A stretch of 64,000 bases of DNA, from contig JBHGNT010000023.1 of NCBI GenBank assembly GCA_043228905.1, forward strand, positions 1 to 64,000, read 5' to 3'. The DNA comes from Azolla caroliniana (Eukaryota; Polypodiophyta). The notes beneath the pieces are model-generated. The model saw only the letters and a program-made list of their open reading frames with translations, was not told the origin of the DNA and did no database searches. The position numbers were made by a program, and so were the translations under genes. Shown piece by piece: positions 45,158 through 59,000 of the stretch (positions are counted from its first letter, which is position 1; the number at the start of each line of letters is the position of its first letter).

Positions 45158-48100
45158 TTAAAAACTCTAGATTTTGAAACACAGGTCGACAGACATGAAG
45201 AAATTAGCACATTTGAGGAGGTAGTGGAGAAGAGCCCGTTAGGAAATGAAAATGTTCATACCTGGCTCGTGTGATATCGGATTTTTGTATTCAAACATTC
45301 GAATCGAATCTAACAACCCTAGCTATGATATAGAATTAAAAAATCAAGATTTTGAAACTCAGGTCGAGAGACATGAAGAAGTTAGCAAATTTGAGGAGGG
45401 ACTTGAGAAGAGCCCGTGAGTAAATGAAAATGTTCATACCTGGCTCGTGTGATATCGGATTTTTGAGTTCAACCATGCGTATCGAAGCTAACAACGCTAG
45501 CTATGATATAGAATTAAAAAATAAAGATTTTAAAACTCAGGTCAAGAGACATCAAGAAATTAGCAAATTTGAGGAGGGACTTGAGAACAGCCCGTGAGTC
45601 AATTAAAATGGTCATACCTGGCTTGTGTGATATCGGATTTTTATGTTCAAACATTCGAATCGAAGCTAACAACCCTAGCTATAATATAGAATTAAAAAAT
45701 CAATATTTTAAAACACAGGTCGAGAGACATGAAGAAATTAGCAAATATTAGGAGGGAGGTAAGAAGAGCCCATGAGTAAATTAAAATGGTCATACCTAGC
45801 TCGTGTGATAACGGATATTTGTGTTCAAACATGCGTATCGAAGCTAACAACGCTAGCTATGATATGGAATTAATAACTCTAGATTTTGAAACACAGGTCG
45901 ACAGACATGAAGAAATTAGCACATTTGAGGAGGTAGTGGAGAAGAACCCGTTAGGAAATGAAAATGTTCATACCTAGCTCGTGTGATATCGTATTTTTGT
46001 GTTCAAACATTCGAATCTAATCTAACAACCCTAGCTATGATATAGAATTAAAAAATCAAGATTTTGAAACTCAGGTTGAGAAACATGAAAAAGTTAGCAA
46101 ACTTGAGGAGGGACTTGAGAAGAGCCTCTTAGTAAATTAAAATGTTCATACCTGGCTCGTTTGATATCTGATTTGTGTGTTCAAACATGCTTATCGAAGC
46201 TCACAACGCTGGCTATGATATGGAATTAATAACTCTAGATTTTGAAACACAGGTCGACAGACATGAAGAAATTAGTACATTTGAGGAGGTAGTGGAGAAG
46301 AGCCCGTTAGGAAATGAAAATGTTCATACCTGGCTCGTGTGATATCGGATTTTTGTGTTCAAACATTCGAATCGAAACTACCAACCCTAGCTATGATATG
46401 GAATTAATAAATCTAGATTTTTAAACACAAGTCGAGAGACATGAAGAAAGCACATTTGAGGAGGCAGTGGAGAAGAGCCCGTTTTGGTGTTCAAGCATGC
46501 GTATCGAATCTAACAACGCTAGCTATGATCTGGAATTAAAAAATCAGGATTTCGAAACTCAAGTCGAGAGACATGAAGAAATTATCAAATTTGAGGAGGG
46601 ACTTGAGAAGAGCGCGTGAGTAAATTAAAATGTTCATACCTGGCTCGTGTGATATCGGATTTTTATGTTCAAACATGCGTATCGAAGCTAACAACCCTAG
46701 CTATGATATAGAATTAAAAAATCAAGATTTTGAAACACAGGTCGAGAGACATGAAAAATTAGCAAATATTAGGAGGGAGGTAAGAAGAGCCCATGAGTAA
46801 ATTAAAATGGTCATACCTAGCTCGTGTGATAACGGATATTTGTGTTCAAACATGCGTATCGAAGCTAACAACGCTAGCTATGATATGGAATTAATAACTC
46901 TAGATTTTGAAACTCTATATATGGAATTAATAACTCTAGAAATTAGCAAATTTGAGAAGGGACTTGAGAAGAGCGCGTGAGTAAATTAAAATGTTCATAC
47001 CTGGCTCGTGTGATATCTAGATTTTGAAACACAGGTCGACAGACATGAAGAAATTAGCACATTTGAGAAGGTAGTGCAGAAGAGCCCGTTAGGAAATGAA
47101 AATGTTCATACCTGGCTCGTGTGATATCGGATTTTTGTGTTCAAACATGCGTTGAAGCTAACAACGCTAGCTATGATATGAAATTAAAAAATCAAGATTT
47201 TGAAACTCAGGTCGAGAGACATGAAGAAGTTAGTAAATTTGAGGAGGGACTTGAGAACAGCCTGTGAGTCAATTAAAATGGTCATTCCTGGCTCGTGTGA
47301 TATCGGATTTTTATGTTCAAACATGCGTATAGAAGCTAACAATGCTAACTAAGATATAGAATTAAAAAATCTAGATTTTGAAACATAGGTTGACAGACAT
47401 CAAGAAATTAGCACATTTGAGGAGGTAGTGGAGAAGAGCCCGTTAGGAAATGAAAATGTTCAAACATGCGTATCGAAGCTAACAACACTAGCTATGATAT
47501 GGAATTAAAAAAACTAGATTTTGAAACATAGGTCGACAGACATGAAGAAATTAGCATATTTGAGGAGGTAGTGGAGAAGAGCCCGTTCGGAAATGAAAAT
47601 GTTCATACCTAGCTCGTGTGATATCGGATTTTTGTGTTCAAACATTCGAATCGAAGGTAGGAACCCTAGCTATGATATAGAGTTAAAAAATCCAGATTTT
47701 GAAACTCAGGTCGAGAGACATGAAGAAGTTAGCAAATTTGAGGAGGGACTTGAGAAGAGCCCGTGAGTAAATTAAAATGTTCATACCCGGCTCGTGTGAT
47801 ATCGGATTTTTATGTTCAAACATGCGTATCAAAGCTAACAACGCTAGCTATGATATGGAATTAAAAAATGAAGATTTTAAAACTCAGGTCAAGAGACATG
47901 AAGAAATTAGCAAATTTTAGAAGGGACTTGAGAACAGCCCGTGAGTCAATTAAAATGGTCATACTTGGCTCGTGTGATATCGGATTTTTATGTTCAAACA
48001 TGTGTATAGAAGCTAACAATGCTACCTATGATATAGAATTAAAAAATCTAGATTTTGAAACACAGGTCGACAGACATGAAGAAATTAGCAAATTTGAGGA

Positions 48101-50000
48101 GGTAGTGGAGAAGAACTCATTAGGAAATGAAAATGTTCATACCTGGCTCGTGTGATATCCGATTTTTGTGTTCAAAATTCGAATCGAAGCTACCAACCCT
48201 AGCTATGGTATAGAATTAAAAAATAAGGATTTGAAGAAGATAGCAAATTTGAGGAGGGACTTGAGAAGAGCCCGTGAGTAAATTAAAATGTTCATACCTG
48301 GCTCGTGTGATATCTAGATTTTGAAACACAGGTCGACAGACATGAAGAAATTACCACATTTGAGGAGGTAGTGCAGAAGAGTCCGTTAGGAAATGAAAAT
48401 GTTCATACCTGGCTCGTGTGATATCGGATTTTTGTGTTCAAACATGCGTATTGAAGCTAACATCGCTAGCTATGATATGAAATTAAAAAATCAAGATTTT
48501 GAAACTCAGGTCGAGAGACATGAAGAAGTTAGTAAATTTGAGGAGGGACTTGAGAACAGCCCGTGAGTCAATTAAAATGGTCATACCTGGCTCGTGTGAT
48601 ATCGGATTTTTATGTTCAAACATGCGTATAGAAGCTAACAACGCTAACTAAGATATAGAATTAAAAAATCTAGATTTTGAAACACAGGTTGACAGACATC
48701 AAGAAATTAGCACATTTGAGGAGGTAGTATAGAAGAGCCCGTTAGGAAATGAAAATGTTCAAACATGCGTATCGAAGCTAACAACACTAGCTATGATATG
48801 GAATTAAAAAAACTAGATTTTGAAACATAGGTCGACAGACATAAAGAAATTAGCATATTTGAGGAGGTAGTGGAGAAGAGCCCGTTCGGAAATGAAAATG
48901 TTCATACCTAGCTCGTGTGATATCGGATTTTTGTGTTCAAACATTAGAATCGAAGGTAGGAACCCTAACTATGATATAGAGTTAAAAAATCCAGATTTTG
49001 AAACTCAGGTCGAGAGACATGAAGAAGTTAGCAAATTTGAGGAGGGACTTGAGAAGAGCCCGTGAGTAAATTAAAATGTTCATACCCGGCTCGTGTGATA
49101 TCGGATTATTATGTTCAAACATGCGTATCAAAGCTAACAACGCTAGCTATGATATGGAATTAAAAAATGAAGATTTTAAAACTCAGGTCAAGAGACATGA
49201 AGAAATTAGCAAATTTTAGAAGGGACTTGAGAACAGCCCGTGAGTCAATTAAAATGATCATACCTGGCTCGTGTGATATCGGATTTTTATGTCCAAACAT
49301 GTGTATAGAAGCTAACAACGCTACCTATGATATAGAATTAAAAAATCTAGATTTTGAAACACAGGTCGACAGACATGAAGAAATTAGCAAATTTGAGGAG
49401 GTAGTGGAGAAGAACCCGTTAGGAAATGAAAATGTTCATACCTGGCTCGTATGATATCCGATTTTTGTGTTCAAACGTTCGAATTGAAGCTACCAACCCT
49501 AGCTATGGTATAGAATTAAAAAATAAGGATTTGAAGAAGTTAGCAAATTTGAGGAGGGACTTGAGAAGAGCCCGTGAGTAAATTAAAATGATATGGAATT
49601 AAAAAATAAAGATTTTAAAACTCAGGTCAAGAGACATGAAGAAATTAGCAAATTTGAGGAGGGACTTGAGAACAGCTCGTGAGTCAATTAAAATGGTCAT
49701 ACCTGGCTCGTGTGATATCGGATTTTTATGTTCAAACATGCGTATAGAAGCTAACAACGCTAACTAAGATATAGAATTAAAAAATCTAGAGTTTGAAACA
49801 CAGGTCGACAGACATCAAGAAATTAGCACATTTGTGGAGGTAGTGGAGAACAGCCCGTTAGGAAACGAAAATGTTCATACCTGGCTCGGGTGATATCGGA
49901 TATTGGTGTTGAAGCATGTGTATCGAATCTAACAACGTTAGCTATGATATGGAATTAAAAAATCAGGATTTCGAAACTCAGGTTGAGAGACATGAAGAAA
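45158..50000 (+). repeat. 178-bp satellite array C1, rearranged subfamily, about 27 monomers
   Basis: Same orientation as array A but a distinct subfamily (GAATTAAAAAATCAAGATTTTG, GAAGAAATTAGCAAATTTGAGGAGG, GTAAATTAAAATGTTCATAC, often TTTTTATGTTCAAACATGCG). Many monomers are fused or shortened, for example near 46480, 46915, 47010, 47460, 48230 and 49595. A segment of about 1.3 kb is duplicated (marker TGATATCTAGATTTTG at 47011 and 48308). Confidence 0.93.
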
Positions 50001-53000
50001 TTAGCAAATTTGAGGAGGGAGTGGACAAGAGCGCGTTAGTAAATTAAAATGTTCATACCTGGCTCGTGTGATATCGGATTTTTGTGTTCAAACTTGCGAA
50101 TCGAAGCTAACAATGCTTGCAATAATATGGAATCAAAAAATCAAGATTTTGAAACACAGATCCCTAGACATCACGAAAATACCAAATTTGAGGAGGTAGT
50201 GGAGAAGAGCGCGTTAGTAAATTAAAATGTTCATACCTGGCTCATGTGATATCGGAGTTTTGTGTTCAAACATGCGAATCGAAGCTAACAACGCTAGCTA
50301 TGATATGGAATTAAAAAATCAAGATTTTGAAACACAGGTCGAGAGACATGACGAAATTAGCAAATTTGAGTAGGTAGTGGAGTAGAGCACCTTAGTAAAT
50401 TAAAATGTTCATATCTGGCTCGTGTGATATCGGATTGTTGTGTTCAAACATGCGAATCGAATCTAACTGCGCTAGCTATGATACAGAATTAAAAAATCAA
50501 GATTTTGAAACTCAGGTCGAGAGACATGAAGAAATTAGCAAATTTGAGGAGGGAGTGGACAAGAGCTAGTAGGTAAATTAAAATGTTCATACCTGGCTCG
50601 TGTGATATCGGATTTTTGTGTTCAAACATGCGAATCGAAGCTAACTACGCTAGCAATGATACAGAATTAAAAAATCAAGATTTTGAAACTCACGTCGAGA
50701 GACATGAACACATTAGCAAATTTGCGGAGGGAGTGGACAAGAGCTAGTAGGTAAATTAAAATGTTCATAATTGGCTCGTGTGATATCGGATTTTTGTGTT
50801 CAAACATGCGAATCGAAGCTAACTACGCTAGCAATGATACAGAATTAAAAAATCAAGATTTTGAAACTCACGTCGAGAGACATGAACAAATTAGCAAATT
50901 TGAGGAGGGAGTGGACAAGAGCTGGTAGGTAAATTAAAATGTTCATACCTGGCTCGTGTGATATCGGATTTTTGTGTTCAAACATGCGAATCGAAGCTAA
51001 CTACGCTAGCAATGATACAGAATTAAAAAATCAAGATTTTGAAACTCACGTCGAGAGACATGAACAAATTAGCAAATTTGCGGAGGGAGTGGACAAGAGG
51101 TAGTAGGTAAATTAAAATGTTCATACCTGGCTCGTGTGATATCGGATTTTTGTGTTCAAACTTGCGAATCGAAGCTAACAACGCTAGCAATGATACAGAA
51201 TTAAAAAATCAAGATTTTGAAACTCACGTCGAGAGACATGAACAAATTAGCACATTTGAGGAGGGAGTGGACAAGAGCTAGTAGGTAAATTAAAATGTTC
51301 ATACATGGCTCGTGTGATATCGGATTTTTGTGTTCAAACATGCGAATCGAAGCTAACTACGCTAGCAATGATACAGAATTAAAAAATCAAGATTTTGAAA
51401 CTCACGTCGACAGACATGAACAAATTAGCAAATTTGCGGAGGGAGTGGACAAGAGGTAGTAGGTAAATTAAAATGTTCATACCTGGCTCGTGTTATATCG
51501 GATTTTTGTGTTCAAACTTGCGAATCGAAGCTAACAACGCAGGCTATCATATGGAATTAAAAAATCAAGATTTTGAAACTCAGGTTGACAGACATGAAGA
51601 AATTAGCAAATTTGAGGAGGGAGTGGACAAGAGGTAGTAGGTAAATTAAAATGTTCATACCTGGCTCGTGTGATATCGGAGTTTTGTGTTCAAACATGCG
51701 AATCGAAGCTAACAACGCTAGCTATGATATGGAATTAAAAAATCAAGATTTTGAAACACAGGTCGAGAGACATGACGAAATTAGCAAATTTGAGGAGGTA
51801 GTGGAGTAGAGCACGTTAGTAAATTAAAATGTTCATATCTGGCTCGTGTGATATCGGATTGTTGTGTTCAAACAAGCGAATCGAATCTAACTGCGCTAGC
51901 TATGATACAGAATTAAAAAATCAAGATTTTGAAACTCAGGTCGAGAGACATGAAGAAATTAGCAAATTTGAGGAGGGAGTGGACAAGAGCTAGTAGGTAA
52001 ATTAAAATGTTCATACCTGGCTCTTGTGATATCGGATTTTTTTGTTCAAACATGCGAATCGAAGCTAACTACGCTAGCAATGATACAGAATTAAAAAATC
52101 AAGATTTTGAAACTCACGTCGAGAGACATGAACAAATTAGCAAATTTGCGGAGGGAGTGGACAAGAGGTAGTAGGTAAATTAAAATGTTCATACCTGGCT
52201 CGTGTGATATCGGATTTTTGTGTTCAAACTTGCGAATCGAAGCTAACAACGCTAGCAATGATACAGAATTAAAAAATCAAGATTTTGAAACTCACGTCGA
52301 GAGACATGAACAAATTAGCACATTTGAGGAGGGAGTGGACAAGAGCTAGTAGGTAAATTAAAATGTTCATACCTGGCTCGTGTGATATCGGATTTTTGTG
52401 TTCAAACATGCGAATCGAAGCTAACTACGCTAGCAATGATACAGAATTAAAAAATCAAGATTTTGAAACTCACGTCGACAGACATGAACAAATTAGCAAA
52501 TTTGCGGAGGGAGTGGACAAGAGGTAGTAGGTAAATTAAAATGTTCATACCTGGCTCGTGTTATATCGGATTTTTGTGTTCAAACTTGCGAATCGAAGCT
52601 AACAACGCAAGCTATCATATGGAATTAAAAAATCAAGATTTTGAAACTCAGGTTGACAGACATGAAGAAATTAGCAAATTTAAGGAGGGAGTGGACAAGA
52701 GCTAGTAGGTAAATTAAAATGTTCATACCTGGCTCGTGTGATATCGGATTTTTGTGTTGAAACATGCGAATCGAAGCTAACTACGCTAGCTATGATACAC
52801 AATTAAAAAATCAAGATTTTGAAACTCAGGTCGAGAGGCATGAAGAAATTAGCAAATTTGAGGAGGGAGTGGACAAGAGCTAGTAGGTAAATTAAAATGT
52901 TCATACCTGGCTTGTGTGATATCGGATTTTTGTGTTCAAACATGCGAATCGAAGCTAACTAAGCTAGCTATGATACACAATTAAAAAATCCAGATTTTGA

Positions 53001-56000
53001 AACTCAGGTCGAGAGACATGAACAAATTAGCAAATTTGAGGAGGGAGTGGACAAGAGCTAGTAGGTAGATTAAAATGTTCATACCTGGCTCGTGTGATAT
53101 CGGATTTTTGTGTTCAAACATGCGAATCGAAGCTAACTACGCTAGCTATGATACCGAATTAAAAAATCAAGATTTTGAAACTCAGGTCGAGAGACATGAA
53201 GAAATTAGCAAATTTGAGGAGGGAGTGGACAAGAGCTAGTAGGTAAATTAAAATGTTCATACCTGGCTCTTGTGATATCGGATTTTTTTGTTCAAACATG
53301 CGAATCGAAGCTAACTACGCTAGCAATGATACAGAATTAAAAAATCAAGATTTTGAAACTCACGTCGAGAGACATGAACAAATTAGCAAATTTGCGGAGG
53401 GAGTGGACAAGAGGTAGTAGGTAAATTAAAATGTTCATACCTGGCTCGTGTGATATCGGATTTTTGTGTTCAAACTTGCGAATCGAAGCTAACAACGCTA
53501 GCAATGATACAGAATTAAAAAATCAAGATTTTGAAACTCACGTCGAGAGACATGAACAAATTAGCACATTTGAGGAGGGAGTGGACAAGAGCTAGTAGGT
53601 AAATTAAAATGTTCATACCTGGCTCGTGTGATATCGGATTTTTGTGTTCAAACATGCGAATCGAAGCTAACTACGCTAGCAATGATACAGAATTAAAAAA
53701 TCAAGATTTTGAAACTCACGTCGACAGACATGAACAAATTAGCAAATTTGCGGAGGGAGTGGACAAGAGGTAGTAGGTAAATTAAAATGTTCATACCTGG
53801 CTCGTGTTATATCGGATTTTTGTGTTCAAACTTGCGAATCGAAGCTAACAACGCAAGCTATCATATGGAATTAAAAAATCAAGATTTTGAAACTCAGGTT
53901 GACAGACATGAAGAAATTAGCAAATTTGAGGAGGGAGTGGACAAGAGGTAGTAGGTAAATTAAAATGTTCATACCTGGCTCGTGTGATATCGGATTTTTG
54001 TGTTGAAACATGCGAATCGAAGCTAACTACGCTAGCTATGATACACAATTAAAAAATCAAGATTTTGAAACTCAGGTCGAGAGGCATGAAGAAATTAGCA
54101 AATTTGAGGAGGGAGTGGACAAGAGCTAGTAGGTAAATTAAAATGTTCATACCTGGCTTGTGTGATATCGGATTTTTGTGTTCAAACATGCGAATCGAAG
54201 CTAACTAAGCTAGCTATGATACACAATTAAAAAATCCAGATTTTGAAACTCAGGTCGAGAGACATGAACAAATTAGCAAATTTGAGGAGGGAGTGGACAA
54301 GAGCTAGTAGGTAGATTAAAATGTTCATACCTGGCTCGTGTGATATCGGATTTTTGTGTTCAAACATGCGAATCGAAGCTAACTACGCTAGCTATGATAC
54401 CGAATTAAAAAATCAAGATTTTGAAACTTAGGTCGAGAGACATGAACAAATTAGCAAATTTGAGGAGGGAGTGGACAAGAGCTAGTAGGTAAATTAAAAT
54501 GTTCATACCTGGCTCGTGTGATATCGGATTTTTGTGTTCAAACATGCGAATCGAAGATAACTACGCTAGCTATGATACAGAATTAAAAAATCAAGATTTT
54601 GAAACTCAGGTCGAGAGACATGAAGAAATTAGCAAATTTGAGGAGGTAGTGGAGTAGAGCGCGTTAGTAAATTAAAATGTTCATACCTGGCTCGTTTGAT
54701 ATCAGATTTTTGTGTTCAAACATGCGAATCGAAGCTAACTACGCTAGCAATGATACAGAATTAAAAAATCAAGATTTTGAAACTCACGTCGAGAGACATG
54801 AACAAATTAGCAAATTTGCGGAGGGAGTGGACAAGAGGTAGTAGGTAAATTAAAATGTTCATACCTGGCTCGTGTTATATCGGATTTTTGTGTTCAAACT
54901 TTTGAATCGAAGCTAACAATGCAAGCTATGATGTGGAATTAAAAAATCAAGATTTTGAAGCTCAGGTTGAGAGACATGAAGAAATTAGCAAATTTGAGGA
55001 GGGAGTGGACAAGAGGTAGTAGGTAAATTAAAATGTTCATACCTGGCTCGTGTGATATCGGATTTTTGTGTTCAAACTTGCGAATCGAAGCTAACAACGC
55101 TAGCAATGATACAGAATTAAAAAATCAAGATTTTGAAACTCACGTCGAGAGACATGAACAAATTAGCACATTTGAGGAGGGAGTGGACAAGAGCTAGTAG
55201 GTAAATTAAAATGTTCATACCTGGCTCGTGTGATATCGGATTTTTGTGTTCAAACATGCGAATCGAAGCTAACTACGCTAGCAATGATACAGAATTAAAA
55301 AATCAAGATTTTGAAACTCACGTCGACAGACATGAACAAATTAGCAAATTTGCGGAGGGAGTGGACAAGAGGTAGTAGGTAAATTAAAATGTTCATACCT
55401 GGCTCGTGTTATATCGGATTTTTGTGTTCAAACTTGCGAATCGAAGCTAACAACGCAAGCTATCATATGGAATTAAAAAATCAAGATTTTGAAACTCAGG
55501 TTGACAGACATGAAGAAATTAGCAAATTTAAGGAGGGAGTGGACAAGAGCTAGTAGGTAAATTAAAATGTTCATACCTGGCTCGTGTGATATCGGATTTT
55601 TGTGTTGAAACATGCGAATCGAAGCTAACTACGCTAGCTATGATACACAATTAAAAAATCAAGATTTTGAAACTCAGGTCGAGAGGCATGAAGAAATTAG
55701 CAAATTTGAGGAGGGAGTGGACAAGAGCTAGTAGGTAAATTAAAATGTTCATACCTGGCTTGTGTGATATCGGATTTTTGTGTTCAAACATGCGAATCGA
55801 AGCTAACTAAGCTAGCTATGATACACAATTAAAAAATCCAGATTTTGAAACTCAGGTCGAGAGACATGAACAAATTAGCAAATTTGAGGAGGGAGTGGAC
55901 AAGAGCTAGTAGGTAGATTAAAATGTTCATACCTGGCTCGTGTGATATCGGATTTTTGTGTTCAAACATGCGAATCGAAGCTAACTACGCTAGCTATGAT

Positions 56001-59000
56001 ACCGAATTAAAAAATCAAGATTTTGAAACTCAGGTCGAGAGACATGAAGAAATTAGCAAATTTGAGGAGGGAGTGGACAAGAGCTAGTAGGTAAATTAAA
56101 ATGTTCATACCTGGCTCTTGTGATATCGGATTTTTTTGTTCAAACATGCGAATCGAAGCTAACTACGCTAGCAATGATACAGAATTAAAAAATCAAGATT
56201 TTGAAACTCACGTCGAGAGACATGAACAAATTAGCAAATTTGCGGAGGGAGTGGACAAGAGGTAGTAGGTAAATTAAAATGTTCATACCTGGCTCGTGTG
56301 ATATCGGATTTTTGTGTTCAAACTTGCGAATCGAAGCTAACAACGCTAGCAATGATACAGAATTAAAAAATCAAGATTTTGAAACTCACGTCGAGAGACA
56401 TGAACAAATTAGCACATTTGAGGAGGGAGTGGACAAGAGCTAGTAGGTAAATTAAAATGTTCATACCTGGCTCGTGTGATATCGGATTTTTGTGTTCAAA
56501 CATGCGAATCGAAGCTAACTACGCTAGCAATGATACAGAATTAAAAAATCAAGATTTTGAAACTCACGTCGACAGACATGAACAAATTAGCAAATTTGCG
56601 GAGGGAGTGGACAAGAGGTAGTAGGTAAATTAAAATGTTCATACCTGGCTCGTGTTATATCGGATTTTTGTGTTCAAACTTGCGAATCGAAGCTAACAAC
56701 GCAAGCTATCATATGGAATTAAAAAATCAAGATTTTGAAACTCAGGTTGACAGACATGAAGAAATTAGCAAATTTGAGGAGGGAGTGGACAAGAGCTAGT
56801 AGGTAAATTAAAATGTTCATACCTGGCTCGTGTGATATCGGATTTTTGTGTTGAAACATGCGAATCGAAGCTAACTACGCTAGCTATGATACACAATTAA
56901 AAAATCAAGATTTTGAAACTCAGGTCGAGAGGCATGAAGAAATTAGCAAATTTGAGGAGGGAGTGGACAAGAGCTAGTAGGTAAATTAAAATGTTCATAC
57001 CTGGCTTGTGTGATATCGGATTTTTGTGTTCAAACATGCGAATCGAAGCTAACTAAGCTAGCTATGATACACAATTAAAAAATCCAGATTTTGAAACTCA
57101 GGTCGAGAGACATGAACAAATTAGCAAATTTGAGGAGGGAGTGGACAAGAGCTAGTAGGTAGATTAAAATGTTCATACCTGGCTCGTGTGATATCGGATT
57201 TTTGTGTTCAAACATGCGAATCGAAGCTAACTACGCTAGCTATGATACCGAATTAAAAAATCAAGATTTTGAAACTTAGGTCGAGAGACATGAACAAATT
57301 AGCAAATTTGAGGAGGGAGTGGACAAGAGCTAGTAGGTAAATTAAAATGTTCATACCTGGCTCGTGTGATATCGGATTTTTGTGTTCAAACATGCGAATC
57401 GAAGATAACTACGCTAGCTATGATACAGAATTAAAAAATCAAGATTTTGAAACTCAGGTCGAGAGACATGAAGAAATTAGCAAATTTGAGGAGGTAGTGG
57501 AGTAGAGCGCGTTAGTAAATTAAAATGTTCATACCTGGCTCGTTTGATATCAGATTTTTGTGTTCAAACATGCGAATCGAAGCTAACTACGCTAGCAATG
57601 ATACAGAATTAAAAAATCAAGATTTTGAAACTCACGTCGAGAGACATGAACAAATTAGCAAATTTGCGGAGGGAGTGGACAAGAGGTAGTAGGTAAATTA
57701 AAATGTTCATACCTGGCTCGTGTTATATCGGATTTTTGTGTTCAAACTTTTGAATCGAAGCTAACAATGCAAGCTATGATGTGGAATTAAAAAATCAAGA
57801 TTTTGAAGCTCAGGTTGAGAGACATGAAGAAATTAGCAAATTTGAGGAGGGAGTGGACAAGAGGTAGTAGGTAAATTAAAATGTTCATACCTGGCTCGTG
57901 TGATATCGGATTTTTGTGTTCAAACATGCGAATCGAAGCTAACTACGCTAGCTATGATACAGAATTAAAAAAACAAGATTTTGAAACTCAGGTCGAGAGA
58001 CATGAAGAAATTAGCAAATTTGAGGAGGGAGTGGACAAGAGCTAGTAGGTAAATCCAAATGTTCATAACTGGCTCGTGTGATATCAGATTTTTGTGTTCA
58101 AACATGGGAGTCGAATCTAACAATGGTAGCTATGATATGGAATTAAAAAATGAAGATTTTGAAACTCAGGTTGAGAGACATGAAGAAATTAGCAAATTTG
58201 AGGAGGGAGTGGACAAGAGCTAGCAGGTAAATTAAAATGTTCATACCTGGCTCGTGTGATATCGGATTTTTGTGTTCAAACATGCGAATCGAAGCTAACT
58301 ACGCTAGCTATGATACGAAATTAAAAAATCAAGATTTTGACGCTCAGGTGGAGAGACATGAACAAATTAGCAAATTTGAGGAAGGAGTGGACAAGAGCTA
58401 GTAGGTAAATTAAAATGTTCATACCTGGCTCGTGTGATATCAGATTTTTGTGTTCAAACATGCGAATCGAAGCTAACTACGCTAGCTATGATACCGAATT
58501 AAAAAATCAAGATTTTGAAACTTAGGTCAAGAGACATGAACAAATTAGCAAATTTGAGGAGGGAGTGGACAAGAGCTAGTAGGTAAATTAAAATGTTCAT
58601 ACCTGGCTCGTGTGATATCGGATTTTTGTGTTGAAACATGCGAATCGAAGCTAACTACGCTAGCTATGATACAGAATTAAAAAAACAAGATTTTGAAACT
58701 CAGGTCGAGAGACATGAAGAAATTAGCAAATTTGAGGAGGGAGTGGACAAGAGGTAGTACGTAAATTAAAATGTTCATACCTGGCTCGTGTGATATCGGA
58801 TTTTTGTGTTCAAACATGCGAATCGAAGCTAACTACGCTAGCTATGATACCGAATTAAAAAATCAAGATTTTGAAACTTAGGTCGAGAGACATGAACAAA
58901 TTAGCAAATTTGAGGAGGGAGTGGACAAGAGCTAGTAGGTAAATTAAAATGTTCATACCTGGCTCGTGTGATATCGGATTTTTGTGTTCAAACATGCGAA

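Noticed and set aside
45569-49454. Plus-strand frames of 60-95 codons in satellite C1 (for example 47868-48155 and 49167-49454)
   Set aside because: They are repeated satellite monomers joined by small deletions. The near-identical pair reflects the 1.3-kb duplication, not a gene family.
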